From Mangrovibacillus cuniculi (lineage in GTDB: Bacteria > Bacillota > Bacilli > Bacillales > R1DC41), in the NCBI RefSeq assembly GCF_015482585.1, contig NZ_CP049742.1:2939001-3003000 (forward strand): DNA of 64,000 nucleotides. Direction: 5' to 3'. Each line of letters opens with the position of its first letter. Position 1 is the first letter of the stretch. This document shows, one piece after another, positions 27,477-36,640 of this stretch. The position numbers were made by a program, and so were the translations under genes. The notes beneath the pieces are model-generated. The model saw nothing but the letters and a program-made list of their open reading frames with translations, was not told where the DNA came from and ran no database searches.

Positions 27477-27569
27477 AACCTTCTTTAGGTAATACTCGTC
27501 TAATTATTAGAATACGATTATACTCTTAGTAGTGATAGTAAGACATGAAGAAATGAGGAGAAGAGAAAA

Positions 27570-28496
27570 ATGAAAAGGATAACCAAGATGCTACTTGTCC
27601 CTCTTTTGTGTTTACTTGTATTACCAACAGGGATTGCTAGTGCAGATACTGGAAATCAAGAAGTAATAAATGAATTACTAGGTGTACCAATTGTAGTTTA
27701 TGGTGAAACCTTAAGTAATGAACAAAAAGAAGAAGTTAAATCAGCCTTTGGAGTAGAAGATGCTTCACAAGTGGAGGAATATACGGTAACAGCGAAAGAC
27801 TTAGCGAGATATATTGGTGGTAATCCTAATTCACGAATGTTTTCTTCTGCGAAAATAACGATGACAGAAGAAGGAACAGGAATTGTAATTAAACGTGTAA
27901 CACCAGGTAATATTACACAAGTAACGGATGAAATGTATATAAATGCGATGATCACAGCTGGTGTGGAAAATGCAGAAGTGGAAGTTGCTTCTCCAGTAGC
28001 AGTAACAGGACATTCTGCATTAGCTGGTATTTATAAAGCGTATGAAGCATCTGGAGTAGAATTGGATGCCGATAGAATGGACGTTGCGAGTGATGAGCTA
28101 GATTTAATGACGGACTTAGTTTCCGAACAAGGTATAGAAGAACAAAAAGTAACGGAACTCTTAACCCAAATAAAGCAACAAATTGCGGAACAAAATCCTG
28201 TAACGCGTGAAGAAGTAGAGCAAATAGTACAAGAACAGTTATCTACATTAGGAATTCAATTAACGGAAGAAGAGCAACAAAGATTGATTGATTTGTTTGA
28301 TCGTATTCGAGGGTTAAATATTAACTTTGATAATGTACGTACGCAATTAGAAGATTTGTCTACCGCTCTACAAGATACGTTACAAAATGTAGTAGAAAAT
28401 GAAGGTTTCTGGAACTCGGTAAAAGAGTTCTTTACCAATCTAATGAATGCTATTTCTAGTATTTTTGGTGGATCGGAAAACGAATCAACAAACTAA
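27570..28496 (+). CDS. DUF1002 family exported protein (YpuA type)
   Basis: A 308-residue secreted protein with signal peptide cleaved near residue 25 (GIASA-DT). The DUF1002 core runs to about residue 220 with typical blocks VEEYTVTAKDLARYIGG and VASPVAVTGHSALAGIYKAY. The C-terminal third is amphipathic and coiled-coil-like, ending in a hydrophobic helix. Length is close to B. subtilis YpuA (about 290). Function is unknown. Confidence 0.82.
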   Translation: MKRITKMLLVPLLCLLVLPTGIASADTGNQEVINELLGVPIVVYGETLSNEQKEEVKSAFGVEDASQVEEYTVTAKDLARYIGGNPNSRMFSSAKITMTEEGTGIVIKRVTPGNITQVTDEMYINAMITAGVENAEVEVASPVAVTGHSALAGIYKAYEASGVELDADRMDVASDELDLMTDLVSEQGIEEQKVTELLTQIKQQIAEQNPVTREEVEQIVQEQLSTLGIQLTEEEQQRLIDLFDRIRGLNINFDNVRTQLEDLSTALQDTLQNVVENEGFWNSVKEFFTNLMNAISSIFGGSENESTN

Positions 28497-28521
28497 TAAG
28501 TGAAGAGACTGGAACATAACT

Positions 28522-28558
28522 AAAAAAGTACATTCAAAAAGACGAATGTACTTTTTTC
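28522..28558 (+). terminator. Terminator after DUF1002 gene
   Basis: AAAAAGTACATTC and GAATGTACTTTTTT form a 12-bp stem with a T run. Confidence 0.8.
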
Positions 28559-28609
28559 TTAGTATTTGACTTCATAATACTGCAGAATTAGTGCTTATAC
28601 AGTATAAAT

Positions 28610-28735
28610 CTTTGGGATTGTAGCGGAAGGGGGCGACTCCTACGGGAAAGGTGGGTTACTGAGACCCCACAGGAGCGTCCCCCTATAGCGGAAATCCCTG
28701 TGCAGTCACTTTCGGTTATTGTCCCAGCCTCTTTC
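28610..28735. repeat. Dispersed GC-rich palindromic element of Bacillaceae type
   Basis: A GC-rich island in AT-rich DNA containing GCGGAAGGGGGCGACTCC, GGGAAAG and TGAGACCCCACAGGAGCG, words I associate with a repeat scattered between genes in many Bacillaceae genomes. It is palindromic in part (GGGGGCGACTCC with GGAGCGTCCCCC). It lies between a terminator and a small gene. Confidence 0.6.
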
Positions 28736-28754
28736 CTTTTTTCGGGTGATGATA

Positions 28755-29045
28755 GTGATAAAACTAGGTTATGAGTGTACAACTAAATACATAAAAGATG
28801 GCATACAAGTCATAAAGAAAGAAAAATATACCTTACGTCTATCAAGGACAGAGATTGACACACATTTTGAACAGTTTCCCCTAGAAATTGTTTTAGATGT
28901 TTCGTATAAGCCATTTTCAGATGGGAGTGGTTTATTATATTTACATACAAATAAAGGAGTTTTTCCGTTTGTAACGTATGACGATACGACAGAATTTATA
29001 AATAGTTACGTTAAACTGAAAAGATATCAACAGTTCATGAAATAA
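28755..29045 (+). CDS. Uncharacterised small protein
   Basis: About 96 residues, beta-rich with a C-terminal helix (TTEFINSYVKLKRYQQF); the pattern recalls small PH-like folds, but I cannot name a family. The start is uncertain: GTG codons at 28746 and 28755 and an ATG at 28749 are possible, and GGGTGAT favours 28755. It lies just before the HD-GYP gene. Confidence 0.5.
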   Translation: MIKLGYECTTKYIKDGIQVIKKEKYTLRLSRTEIDTHFEQFPLEIVLDVSYKPFSDGSGLLYLHTNKGVFPFVTYDDTTEFINSYVKLKRYQQFMK

Positions 29046-29111
29046 TTCTCTTTTTTCACCTTACTATAGTAAAATATAGTAAGAGTGGAAATGCAATGGG
29101 GGAATAAAACG

Positions 29112-30626
29112 TTGAAAGACATTTATAAAAAATTCGTTACTTCTTTATTTATACAATACATATTCGGTTCACTAGTAGCTGTCTTTGGCGTGGGGAGTAT
29201 GTTTATATTCCATTCATTGGATTTACAAAAGCAAGATATATTGACACTGCTGTTCATCATGATGTTCTCCGGTTGTGTCATGGCTGGAGCTGAACTGGCT
29301 TTGTTTAGTAAACATATTAAACCAATACGAAAGATGTTACTTGGTACGAACCCATCTGTACAAGACTGTCAGTTAGCTTATGAGCAGCTTCATCGTTTCC
29401 CGACCTTAACTGTCATTCGAATTATGGGACCACACCTATTTGGTTTATCTATTCCAGCTATCACTCTTTCATATCTAGCAATCTCTTATGGATACCTAGA
29501 GCTTCCTCTGGTATACATAGGATTAGCTTGTACCGGAGCGATATTAATCGCAATGCTTCATGGATTAATCGAGTTCTTCCTGACAATAAGTGCTACTCGT
29601 CCAGTTTTATTAGCTGTGGAGAAATACAGTTTACAAGAATTCAATATCTATCAATCTAAAAGAGAGCAATATTTCTTAAGTTTAAAAAAGAAGCTCGTCG
29701 TAAGTTCCTTATTCTTAGCCACATTCCCTATCATGTTATTTAGTTTGGCAAATCAAGTACGATTGATTGAAACAGGCGTGACAGAAAATATGCGAGAGTA
29801 TTGGGAATGGGCTTTGGTTATTATAGTCGTTGTTGGTAGTATAGCTCTTTTAGGTGCCATGCTATTATTTAAGCATATGCTCTCGCCAATTGATGAATTA
29901 GCCGTTGGTGTAGAAGCTGTAAGAGAAGGAAATCTCCTTCTTTTAGACAATCCATATTCTGACGAATTCTCTAAGTTAATTCGTGGGTACAACCACATGG
30001 TAAATGCAATAGATACGCGGGATGAAGATAACCGTCTGCTGTTAGAAAGTTTTTTTACTGTCATTGCTGCGACGCTAGATGCTAGAGATCCTTACACTGC
30101 AGGGCACTCTGTCCGTGTAGCTAACTATTCTGTGAAAATAGCAAATGCGGTAGGATGGACAGAAAGAGAACAAGAGCTATTAAAGAAATCCGCATTACTT
30201 CATGATATTGGGAAAATAGGAATTAGAGATGAGGTTCTTTTAAAAGAAGGTAAACTAACAGATGAAGAATTTCGCATTATTCAAGAGCACCCTTCCATCG
30301 GTGAGTATATTTTGAAACAAGTAAGATTTACAGAGGATTTATCAGCTATTTTGCCAGGGGTTAGAAGTCATCATGAGCGTTTTGATGGAAAAGGATATCC
30401 AGACCGTCTCCAAGGTGAAGATATTCCGGTGTTTGGTCGCGTTATGGCTGTCGCTGATGCGTATGATGCCATGACTTCTGATAGACCTTATCGTAAAGGG
30501 ATGCCAAAAGAGAAAGCTCTTTCTATCATTAGAGAGGGAAGTGGGACGCAATGGGATCCGTTATTTGCTAGAGTGTTTTTAGATATAATGTCTAGCGATG
30601 AAGAAACGAAAGTAACGGAGGAATAA
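29112..30626 (+). CDS. Membrane-bound HD-GYP c-di-GMP phosphodiesterase
   Basis: A 504-residue protein. The N-terminal half has about six membrane helices, followed by a HAMP-like stretch (about 262-310) and an HD-GYP domain (about 315-500). Catalytic residues are present: HDIGKIG near 364 and HHERFDGKGYP near 420, so cyclic di-GMP hydrolysis is likely. TTG at 29112 has GGGGGA eight bases upstream; the in-frame GTG at 29085 lacks a good site. The EamA gene starts two bases after its stop. Confidence 0.87.
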   Translation: MKDIYKKFVTSLFIQYIFGSLVAVFGVGSMFIFHSLDLQKQDILTLLFIMMFSGCVMAGAELALFSKHIKPIRKMLLGTNPSVQDCQLAYEQLHRFPTLTVIRIMGPHLFGLSIPAITLSYLAISYGYLELPLVYIGLACTGAILIAMLHGLIEFFLTISATRPVLLAVEKYSLQEFNIYQSKREQYFLSLKKKLVVSSLFLATFPIMLFSLANQVRLIETGVTENMREYWEWALVIIVVVGSIALLGAMLLFKHMLSPIDELAVGVEAVREGNLLLLDNPYSDEFSKLIRGYNHMVNAIDTRDEDNRLLLESFFTVIAATLDARDPYTAGHSVRVANYSVKIANAVGWTEREQELLKKSALLHDIGKIGIRDEVLLKEGKLTDEEFRIIQEHPSIGEYILKQVRFTEDLSAILPGVRSHHERFDGKGYPDRLQGEDIPVFGRVMAVADAYDAMTSDRPYRKGMPKEKALSIIREGSGTQWDPLFARVFLDIMSSDEETKVTEE

Positions 30627-30627
30627 T

Positions 30628-31539
30628 GTGAGTAAACAGGAAAATACATGGAAGTTATTTGCAGCCCTATTTGGCCTTAGTGCTATATGGGGTTTATCTT
30701 TTGTATTTATAAAAATATTGGGTACGAATGTAGGTGTGGCTGGAGTTGTCTTTTGGAGGTGTCTAGCCGGTGCTTTTGTCTTACTACCATTTATGATCCT
30801 CCAACAACGTAAAACAAGAAAGAAGATTCCATGGATTCCATTAATTGTAGTAGGAATCATTAATGTTTGTATTCCTTGGCTGCTAATATCTTGGAGTGAG
30901 ACGCTTATTCCAAGTAGTACCGCATCCATTTTAAATGCTACTACTCCGTTATGGGCTCTTTTATTGGGAGCTGTCTTTTTTAAGACGAATGCTACTTTCC
31001 GTCAATTTATTGGTGTATGTATAGGATTCATTGGAATTGTTATTTTACTAGAATGGCGCATAGATGTATTGTGGACCGGAGCATTTGTTGGTGTTGGCAC
31101 TATGCTTATCGCTACATTTTGTTATGCTTTAGGTTCTCATTTAACAAAGAGATGGTTAAACGGCGTATCTGTATTAACGACTGCTACGGTCACACTTTTT
31201 GTTGGTGCTATCGGTGGAGGTTTATTGGCTGTACGAGAGTCACAAGCCTCATTTCTTACCATTGATTCAATAGAAACTGTTTTAGCAATAATTGGCCTAG
31301 GGTGCTTAGGGTCAGGTGTTGCACAGGTCTTATACTATTATATGGTATCGGCTGGATCTGCTCAATTTGCTACAAATGTTACGTATTTAATTCCTGTAAC
31401 TGCCATTGGATGGGGTGCATTTTTGTTAGATGAAATCATTTCACTATATACCTTAACCGGATTGCTAGTTATTTTAGTGGGAGTTTACCTAGCAAGTGGA
31501 AGAAAACTATATGTTCGTCCATCTGTAAGAAAAGGGTGA
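30628..31539 (+). CDS. DMT-superfamily (EamA) transporter
   Basis: A 303-residue membrane protein with ten predicted helices in two EamA repeats (about 8-140 and 155-290). Family blocks WGLSFVFIKI and SSTASILNATTPLWALLLG are clear. It is probably a metabolite exporter; the substrate is unknown. GTG at 30628 follows GGAGG and lies two bases past the HD-GYP stop, so the two genes share a transcript. Confidence 0.87.
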   Translation: MSKQENTWKLFAALFGLSAIWGLSFVFIKILGTNVGVAGVVFWRCLAGAFVLLPFMILQQRKTRKKIPWIPLIVVGIINVCIPWLLISWSETLIPSSTASILNATTPLWALLLGAVFFKTNATFRQFIGVCIGFIGIVILLEWRIDVLWTGAFVGVGTMLIATFCYALGSHLTKRWLNGVSVLTTATVTLFVGAIGGGLLAVRESQASFLTIDSIETVLAIIGLGCLGSGVAQVLYYYMVSAGSAQFATNVTYLIPVTAIGWGAFLLDEIISLYTLTGLLVILVGVYLASGRKLYVRPSVRKG

Positions 31540-31688
31540 TAGATCCTTTTCTTTTTTTGTTGGGAAAATTATTGTTTTCCGCATTTTACTAGATTTCTTT
31601 TTCACTATTTCTCTACTGTTGAATATAATAAATTATCATATTTAGTCGATATACATTTATAGAATAGTCTATCAGGAAGGGGGGATAC

Positions 31689-33536
31689 GTGTTGGAATCA
31701 CCTCAGGGGATATTAATGCAACAACAAGCAAAAATATTAGAGATTGCGAAAAGTCGAGAGATTGAACCAAGTCAATTGCAGAATGCTTTAGTAGAGATAT
31801 GCGGGAAGATGTCCACTTTAGTCAATGTAGAAAGAGTGGGCGTGTGGTTATCTCAAGATGACGATAACAAACTCCATAACTATGCCCAGTATGACAAGCA
31901 AAACGGCCACTACCGAAGCGATACTGTATTAGAAGAATCGTCGTGTATGACGTACTTTAACTTATTACACTCTCACCGAACGATTGCTGTTGATAATATT
32001 TATGAAGATGAGAGAACAAAAGAACTAGTACCATTCTTCCTAGAACAAGCGAGTAGTGTCAGCGCGATGTTAGATGCCCCGATTATTACATCATCAGGCG
32101 TTAAGGGAGTATTATGTTGTGAATCGTTTGTGGAAAGAAAATGGACAGCACAAGAACAGTTATTCGCTGGTACCTTCGCAGACATGATTGCCATTATATT
32201 AGAAAGAATGGAAAGGTTGGAGGTAGAGCGACAACTCGAAAAGTTAGCATTCTTTGATCAGCTAACAGACCTGCCTAACCAAAACCACTATTGTAAATAT
32301 GTGAGTAGTAAAATCGATTTATCACCCGTTAAGCCATTTAATATAGTATATATAAGAATTGATAAATTTGAATATATGCAAGATGTACTAGGTTATGAAT
32401 GTGGGGAAAATTTAGTAAGAGACATAGCCCAAAGACTTGGTGAAAAGAAAAGAAAAGAAGACTTTATTGCTAGAGTAGGAAATTACCATTTTGTTCTTGT
32501 CACAGAACCAATAAAAGAAACTATTTGTAGTAAATTATCCGCCATGTATCAAGAATTAACGAAGCCGTTTTTTACTGCGAATCAAGAGATCTACTGTACA
32601 TTTAGCATGGGAGTCAGTTCGTATCCAGAGCATGGAGAAAAACCAGAAATTTTACTCTCCTCTGCCCGATCTGGTGTATTGCAAAATGCCTCTAAAGTAA
32701 ATAGAGGAGGAATATATCATTTTGAGAAGAATGCTGCTCAGATAATGGAAACAGACTTACACATAGAGATGAACTTGCGTAAAGCGTTAGAATTAGATCA
32801 ATTTGAATTATATTATCAACCTCAGATCAATACGCTAACTCAAGAATTGAAAGGGTATGAGGCGCTTATTCGCTGGAATCATCCTGACTTAGGAATTGTA
32901 TCTCCAGCTAAATTTATTCCAATGGCAGAATCTACTGGAATCATTGTAGAAATTGGAGAATGGGTTGTTGATCAAGCATTATCAACATTGAAAGCTTGGA
33001 ATACAGAGAAATCCAAAGATATCACTATTAGTATTAATGCTTCCGCAAGGCAATTTTTACACAAGGATTTCCCGTCGTTGGTGGGAAAATACCTTGATAA
33101 GCATCAAGTTTGTCCAAGTAAACTAGTTATTGAAATTACGGAATCTTTAGCGTTAGAAAATACAGTGGAAGTTTCTGAGCAACTAACTATCTTTAATAAG
33201 ATGGGAGTAAGTATTTCCATTGATGACTTTGGTGCGGGATATTCATCCTTAACCTATTTGCTTCACTTCCCTGTTTCTACATTAAAATTAGACAGGCAGT
33301 TTATTCAACACGTACATCAAGATCCTAAAAGTATGATCATTATTAAAACATTAATACGACTTGCGAAAGATTTAGATATTAACCTTATTGCAGAAGGTGT
33401 AGAAGAGGAAGAACAGAGTAATTTGCTTCAAGATTTAGGGTGCTATATGATCCAAGGATATCTGTATGGAAAACCGATGCCCAAAGAAGAAGCCTTTCGT
33501 TTTCTCTTAAATAGCAACAAAAATGAATTAGTTTAA
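31689..33536 (+). CDS. GAF-degenerate GGDEF-EAL protein
   Basis: A 615-residue cytoplasmic signalling protein. It has a GAF domain (about 20-175), a GGDEF-like domain (about 185-345) in which the active-site loop reads GNYHF instead of GGDEF, and an EAL domain (about 360-605) with intact EALIRW (391-396), DDFGAGYSSL and KLDRQFI. It should therefore degrade cyclic di-GMP rather than make it, with the GGDEF part acting as a nucleotide sensor. The start may be GTG 31689 or TTG 31692; GGAAGGGGGG lies upstream. Confidence 0.88.
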   Translation: MLESPQGILMQQQAKILEIAKSREIEPSQLQNALVEICGKMSTLVNVERVGVWLSQDDDNKLHNYAQYDKQNGHYRSDTVLEESSCMTYFNLLHSHRTIAVDNIYEDERTKELVPFFLEQASSVSAMLDAPIITSSGVKGVLCCESFVERKWTAQEQLFAGTFADMIAIILERMERLEVERQLEKLAFFDQLTDLPNQNHYCKYVSSKIDLSPVKPFNIVYIRIDKFEYMQDVLGYECGENLVRDIAQRLGEKKRKEDFIARVGNYHFVLVTEPIKETICSKLSAMYQELTKPFFTANQEIYCTFSMGVSSYPEHGEKPEILLSSARSGVLQNASKVNRGGIYHFEKNAAQIMETDLHIEMNLRKALELDQFELYYQPQINTLTQELKGYEALIRWNHPDLGIVSPAKFIPMAESTGIIVEIGEWVVDQALSTLKAWNTEKSKDITISINASARQFLHKDFPSLVGKYLDKHQVCPSKLVIEITESLALENTVEVSEQLTIFNKMGVSISIDDFGAGYSSLTYLLHFPVSTLKLDRQFIQHVHQDPKSMIIIKTLIRLAKDLDINLIAEGVEEEEQSNLLQDLGCYMIQGYLYGKPMPKEEAFRFLLNSNKNELV

Positions 33537-33563
33537 AATCACTTATAGTCAGAATTGATATTT

Positions 33564-33592
33564 TTGACTTTTACATTAATGTAATATATATC
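33564..33592 (+). promoter_or_regulatory. Promoter with 14-bp palindrome in the spacer
   Basis: TTGACT (33564-33569), 17-nt spacer and TATATC (33587-33592). The spacer contains the perfect palindrome TTACATTAATGTAA (33571-33584), placed where a repressor would block RNA polymerase. Confidence 0.55.
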
Positions 33593-33641
33593 CAGAGCCT
33601 CCTGTGAGATAATACGTATATCTTATGAAAAGGAGGCTTTG
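33593..33641 (+). promoter_or_regulatory. Hairpin that covers the ribosome binding site
   Basis: CAGAGCCTCCT (33593-33603) pairs with AGGAGGCTTTG (33631-33641), which contains the ribosome site AAGGAGG of the next gene. An inner stem AGATA/TATCT extends it. It could limit translation, or act as a terminator because TTTGTTTTG follows. Confidence 0.6.
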
Positions 33642-33643
33642 TT

Positions 33644-34078
33644 TTGAGTAAAAGAAAACATCCAACGCTTCAATATGAAACCACAACTAACGAAACACTT
33701 CAACTAAAGTCAATGAAACTATCCTATGCTAAATCAAAAGAGTACATCGAAGTCACCCTCTCGAACTATCTGCGAACACATGTGAACGGCAAAATTCCTT
33801 CCTATTACTTTGATTCCAACACAATGTATGCTTTAACAGAGTTTTATGGCTTACAAATCTATGCTAAAGGCAATCAGTTTGGTGAATACGTTGCTTCTGG
33901 GAATTATGATCCTAAGTTTGAAGATTCAATAGAATGGGAAATAGAAGAAATACTAGGAGAGCTAGAAGAACAAGCAGAAGAAGAATTTACCCGAGAAGTA
34001 GTAGAGTGCTTTCTCCTGGCTGCTAAAAGTATCTTTACACTTGCAAGTGAAGGTGCCATAGACTCATACCAAAAATAG
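33644..34078 (+). CDS. Uncharacterised acidic protein
   Basis: A 144-residue soluble protein with a basic N terminus and an acidic helical C terminus (EWEIEEILGELEEQAEEEFT). No family is recognised. TTG at 33644 follows AAGGAGG with 7 nt, inside a hairpin that hides the site. Strong promoter features upstream suggest a tightly controlled gene. Confidence 0.6.
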   Translation: MSKRKHPTLQYETTTNETLQLKSMKLSYAKSKEYIEVTLSNYLRTHVNGKIPSYYFDSNTMYALTEFYGLQIYAKGNQFGEYVASGNYDPKFEDSIEWEIEEILGELEEQAEEEFTREVVECFLLAAKSIFTLASEGAIDSYQK

Positions 34079-34169
34079 TAGACGAATCGACTTGATGGTA
34101 TAAGAGAGAATGGTGTAAATTGCGAAAATAATTGAAACCTTTTTACTTGTGAAACGTCATATAAATAGA

Positions 34170-34196
34170 AAACAGCTCTAAAAATTAGAGCTGTTT
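34170..34196. terminator. Terminator between convergent genes
   Basis: AAACAGCTCTA and TAGAGCTGTTT form an 11-bp stem with A and T flanks. Confidence 0.7.
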
Positions 34197-34209
34197 ATAT
34201 CTCCTTTAT

Positions 34210-34827
34210 TTATTTAGAAATGAACATTTGTGTCCAGTAATGAGTGTAAGAACCACCCTTGGCATAACCAACACCAATGTGCGTGTATCCACTGCTCAAG
34301 ATGTTTTTACGGTGTCCAGGCGAGTTCATCCAATCACGCACTACTTCAGCAGCTGTCGGCTGACCAGCAGCAATATTTTCTCCAGCAGAACGGTAAGAAA
34401 CGTTAAAGTTTCTCATCATGTCAAACGGAGAACCGTATGTAGGGCTCGTATGAGAAAAATAGTTGTTGTCTCTCATATCTGCTGATTTGTAGCGAGCAAC
34501 ACGGGCTACTTGCCAATCTTGCTTCAAGGCAGGAAGACCCTGTTTTTGGCGCTCTACATTAGTAAGTCTTACAACTTCTGATTCCACGGACTTTGTTCCT
34601 TCGATAGTAGGAATTGTCACGCGATCTCCAGGATAGATTAAATTTGGATTGGAGAACTGGGTATTAGCGGAAATGATTTCAGATAAGCCAATCTGAAAAC
34701 GTTGAGAAATCTTCCACAGAGTGTCACCGGAACGTACCGTATAAACTTCCTCGGCATGAGTGACAGTAGTAATCAGACCAAATGACAATAGTAACAGAGA
34801 GACAATAGAAAAAAGTTTTGTTTTCAT
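34210..34827 (-). CDS. Secreted LysM-CAP domain protein
   Basis: A 205-residue secreted protein with signal peptide (about 1-25, ending THA), one LysM domain (about 28-71, YTVRSGDTLWKISQRF) that binds peptidoglycan, and a CAP/SCP domain (about 80-203) with the motif SPGHRKNIL. It resembles B. subtilis YkwD-like proteins, which are found on the cell wall or spore. Its biochemical role is not known. Confidence 0.85.
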   Translation of the reverse strand: MKTKLFSIVSLLLLSFGLITTVTHAEEVYTVRSGDTLWKISQRFQIGLSEIISANTQFSNPNLIYPGDRVTIPTIEGTKSVESEVVRLTNVERQKQGLPALKQDWQVARVARYKSADMRDNNYFSHTSPTYGSPFDMMRNFNVSYRSAGENIAAGQPTAAEVVRDWMNSPGHRKNILSSGYTHIGVGYAKGGSYTHYWTQMFISK

Positions 34828-35018
34828 AATGGTAGAATGTGTAGCTTTTTTCCATTTTATTCGCGATTTTTATAAAATTTGTTACAGACTTATCAAATTT
34901 AGATGTCAATATGCTATATATGCTATACACAGCAGATAGTAAGGGTTACGATATAAATATAAGAGCAGAAGTCAACGTAAATAGTTCGATACATATATAC
35001 TCAAAAGAGGTGATTCAA

Positions 35019-35153
35019 ATGAAACCTAGTCATGACAAGATGGTCCATTTAATCAAAAAGTTAACAAAAGTCGGAGTTAAAATACAAAAAACAAAATCAC
35101 GTTCTGAGTTACAAACAAACTTAAAAAAAGATCTAAGTATTCCTTCTAATTAA
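35019..35153 (+). CDS. Small basic protein, 44 residues
   Basis: An ATG at 35019 with AGAGGTGA seven bases upstream encodes a lysine-rich helix-forming peptide (KMVHLIKKLTKVGVKIQKTK). The frame runs upstream to 34911, but only this start has a ribosome site. A terminator follows at once, which supports a real small gene. No family is recognised. Confidence 0.55.
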   Translation: MKPSHDKMVHLIKKLTKVGVKIQKTKSRSELQTNLKKDLSIPSN

Positions 35154-35155
35154 TA

Positions 35156-35191
35156 AAAAAACCGTCTGACATAATTGTCTAGACGGTTTTT
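35156..35191. terminator. Bidirectional terminator
   Basis: AAAAACCGTCT and AGACGGTTTTT flank a 13-nt loop; the 3' arm overlaps the last codons of the opposite DedA gene. Confidence 0.8.
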
Positions 35192-35757
35192 CTTTTCTTC
35201 ATAAGTGTATATGCAATAAAGCCAATGACAATCACAATTCCGCCAATTAAAGTAACTAACGTAAAGTTTTCTTCCATAAACACCTTTGCTTGAGCTCCCA
35301 TGGTAACAATTAAAGCAGCTTCCAAAAAGAAACGAGCGCCACGGCCGATAATAGACCAAACCACAAGTGTAGAAAGCTTCATCTTAGAGACCCCAGCAGA
35401 AATAGTAAATACTTTGTATGGGATGGGTGTAAATGCTGCAACCAAAATAGCTACAGGACCATATTTCTCAAAAAGTTCTTCTACTTTTAAAATACTAGAT
35501 TCTTTAAATAGTTTGAGTAAAATAGGTCTTCCTAATTTCTTTCCTATCACCCAACCAAGAATGGCTCCTAAAACAGACGCAACGGTTGTCCAAAGTGCAT
35601 ACCACCAAGCGTTCTCAGGAGATGCAAGTGAAATTGGAATAAGTAATACATCAGGTGGAATAGGGAAAAAGGAAGAATCCGCAAAAGACACGAAAATTAA
35701 ACCCCAAACGCCATACTCCATTAGCCAAGCTTCTATCGCATGAATCATTTCAGACAT
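35179..35757 (-). CDS. DedA/SNARE-associated family membrane protein (YqaA type)
   Basis: A 192-residue membrane protein of the DedA superfamily; signature stretches include FFPIPPDVLLIPISLASP and GAILGWVIGKKLGRP with re-entrant-type loops. DedA relatives act in lipid-carrier or phospholipid flipping and membrane homeostasis. The ATG at 35757 follows AAGGAG with 8 nt; the 17 earlier codons lack a site. It is distinct from the TVP38-type relative at 44.9 kb. Confidence 0.8.
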   Translation of the reverse strand: MSEMIHAIEAWLMEYGVWGLIFVSFADSSFFPIPPDVLLIPISLASPENAWWYALWTTVASVLGAILGWVIGKKLGRPILLKLFKESSILKVEELFEKYGPVAILVAAFTPIPYKVFTISAGVSKMKLSTLVVWSIIGRGARFFLEAALIVTMGAQAKVFMEENFTLVTLIGGIVIVIGFIAYTLMKKRKTV

Positions 35758-35861
35758 GTTAAATCTCCTTGTATACGTTTGTTTAGTAAATCTCCTTGAG
35801 TATACCATGAAAAAAGGAAGGGGAGTTACTGTGAACTAAAATGTAGGTGGCAATTTTGTGG

Positions 35862-36363
35862 CGGCAAAAGCGGTTAAGCAGATAGCTGGGGTCAGGGTTA
35901 CGTGCGGCAAAAGCGCTTAAGCCGCGGGAGGTAGGGTGAGTTTTATGCGGCAAGTCGGAGAAGCCGCAGTAGGGAGGGGAGGTTGCAAGGGGCAAAAGCG
36001 CTTAAGCCGTGGGAGATAAGGTGTATTTTATGCGGCAAGTCGGTGAAGCCGAAGTAGAGAGGAGAGATTGCATGGGGCAAAAGCGCTTAAGCCGTGGGAG
36101 GTAGGGTGAGTTTTATGCGGCAAGTCGGTGAAGCCGCAGTGGGGATGAGAGATTGCATGGGGCAAAAGCGCTTAAGCCGTGGGAAGTAGGGTGAGTTTTA
36201 TGCGGCAAGTCGGTGAAGCCGCAGTAGAGAGGAGAGATTGCATGGGGCAAAAGCGCTTAAGGCGAGGGAAGGGGAATGAGTTTTATACGGCAAGTCGGTG
36301 AAGCCGCAGTAGAGAGGGGAGGTTACGTGCGGCAAAAGCGCTTAAGCCGAGGGAAGGGGAGGC
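35862..36363. repeat. Tandem array of 85-bp units (43+42), hairpin-forming
   Basis: GGCAAAAGCGCTTAAG starts at 35906, 35991, 36076, 36161, 36246 (spacing exactly 85) and 36331, with a degenerate copy near 35863. Each unit has a second hairpin, GCGGCAAGTCGGTGAAGCCGC type, about 43 bp later, so GGC...AAGCC hairpins recur every 42-43 bp. It lies upstream of the DedA gene. Confidence 0.9.
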
Positions 36364-36370
36364 TTTTCAA

Positions 36371-36580
36371 GGCGACAAACGGCGGAAGCCGCCAGGAAGA
36401 GAAACGATTCAAGGCGACAAACGGCGTAAGCCGCCAGAAAGAGAAACGAATCAAGGCGACAAACGGCGGAAGCCGCCAGAAGGGGAAACAATTCAAGGCG
36501 ACAAACGGCGGAAGCCGCCAGAAGGGGAAACAATTCAAGGCGACAAACGGCGGAAGCCGCCAAAAAGGCCACCACCCCTC
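36371..36580. repeat. Tandem array of five 42-bp units
   Basis: GGCGACAAACGGCG starts at 36371, 36413, 36455, 36497 and 36539, exactly 42 bp apart, each followed by GGAAGCCGCCA forming a hairpin. Because 42 is a multiple of 3, spurious ORFs stay open through it. It adjoins the 85-bp array and ends before the terminator-like 3' end of the CNNM gene. Confidence 0.9.
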
Positions 36581-36640
36581 CACACAAAAAAGCCCCAAGG
36601 CAAGTAAACTCACCTTAGGGCTGCAGCATTATCATTTCAC

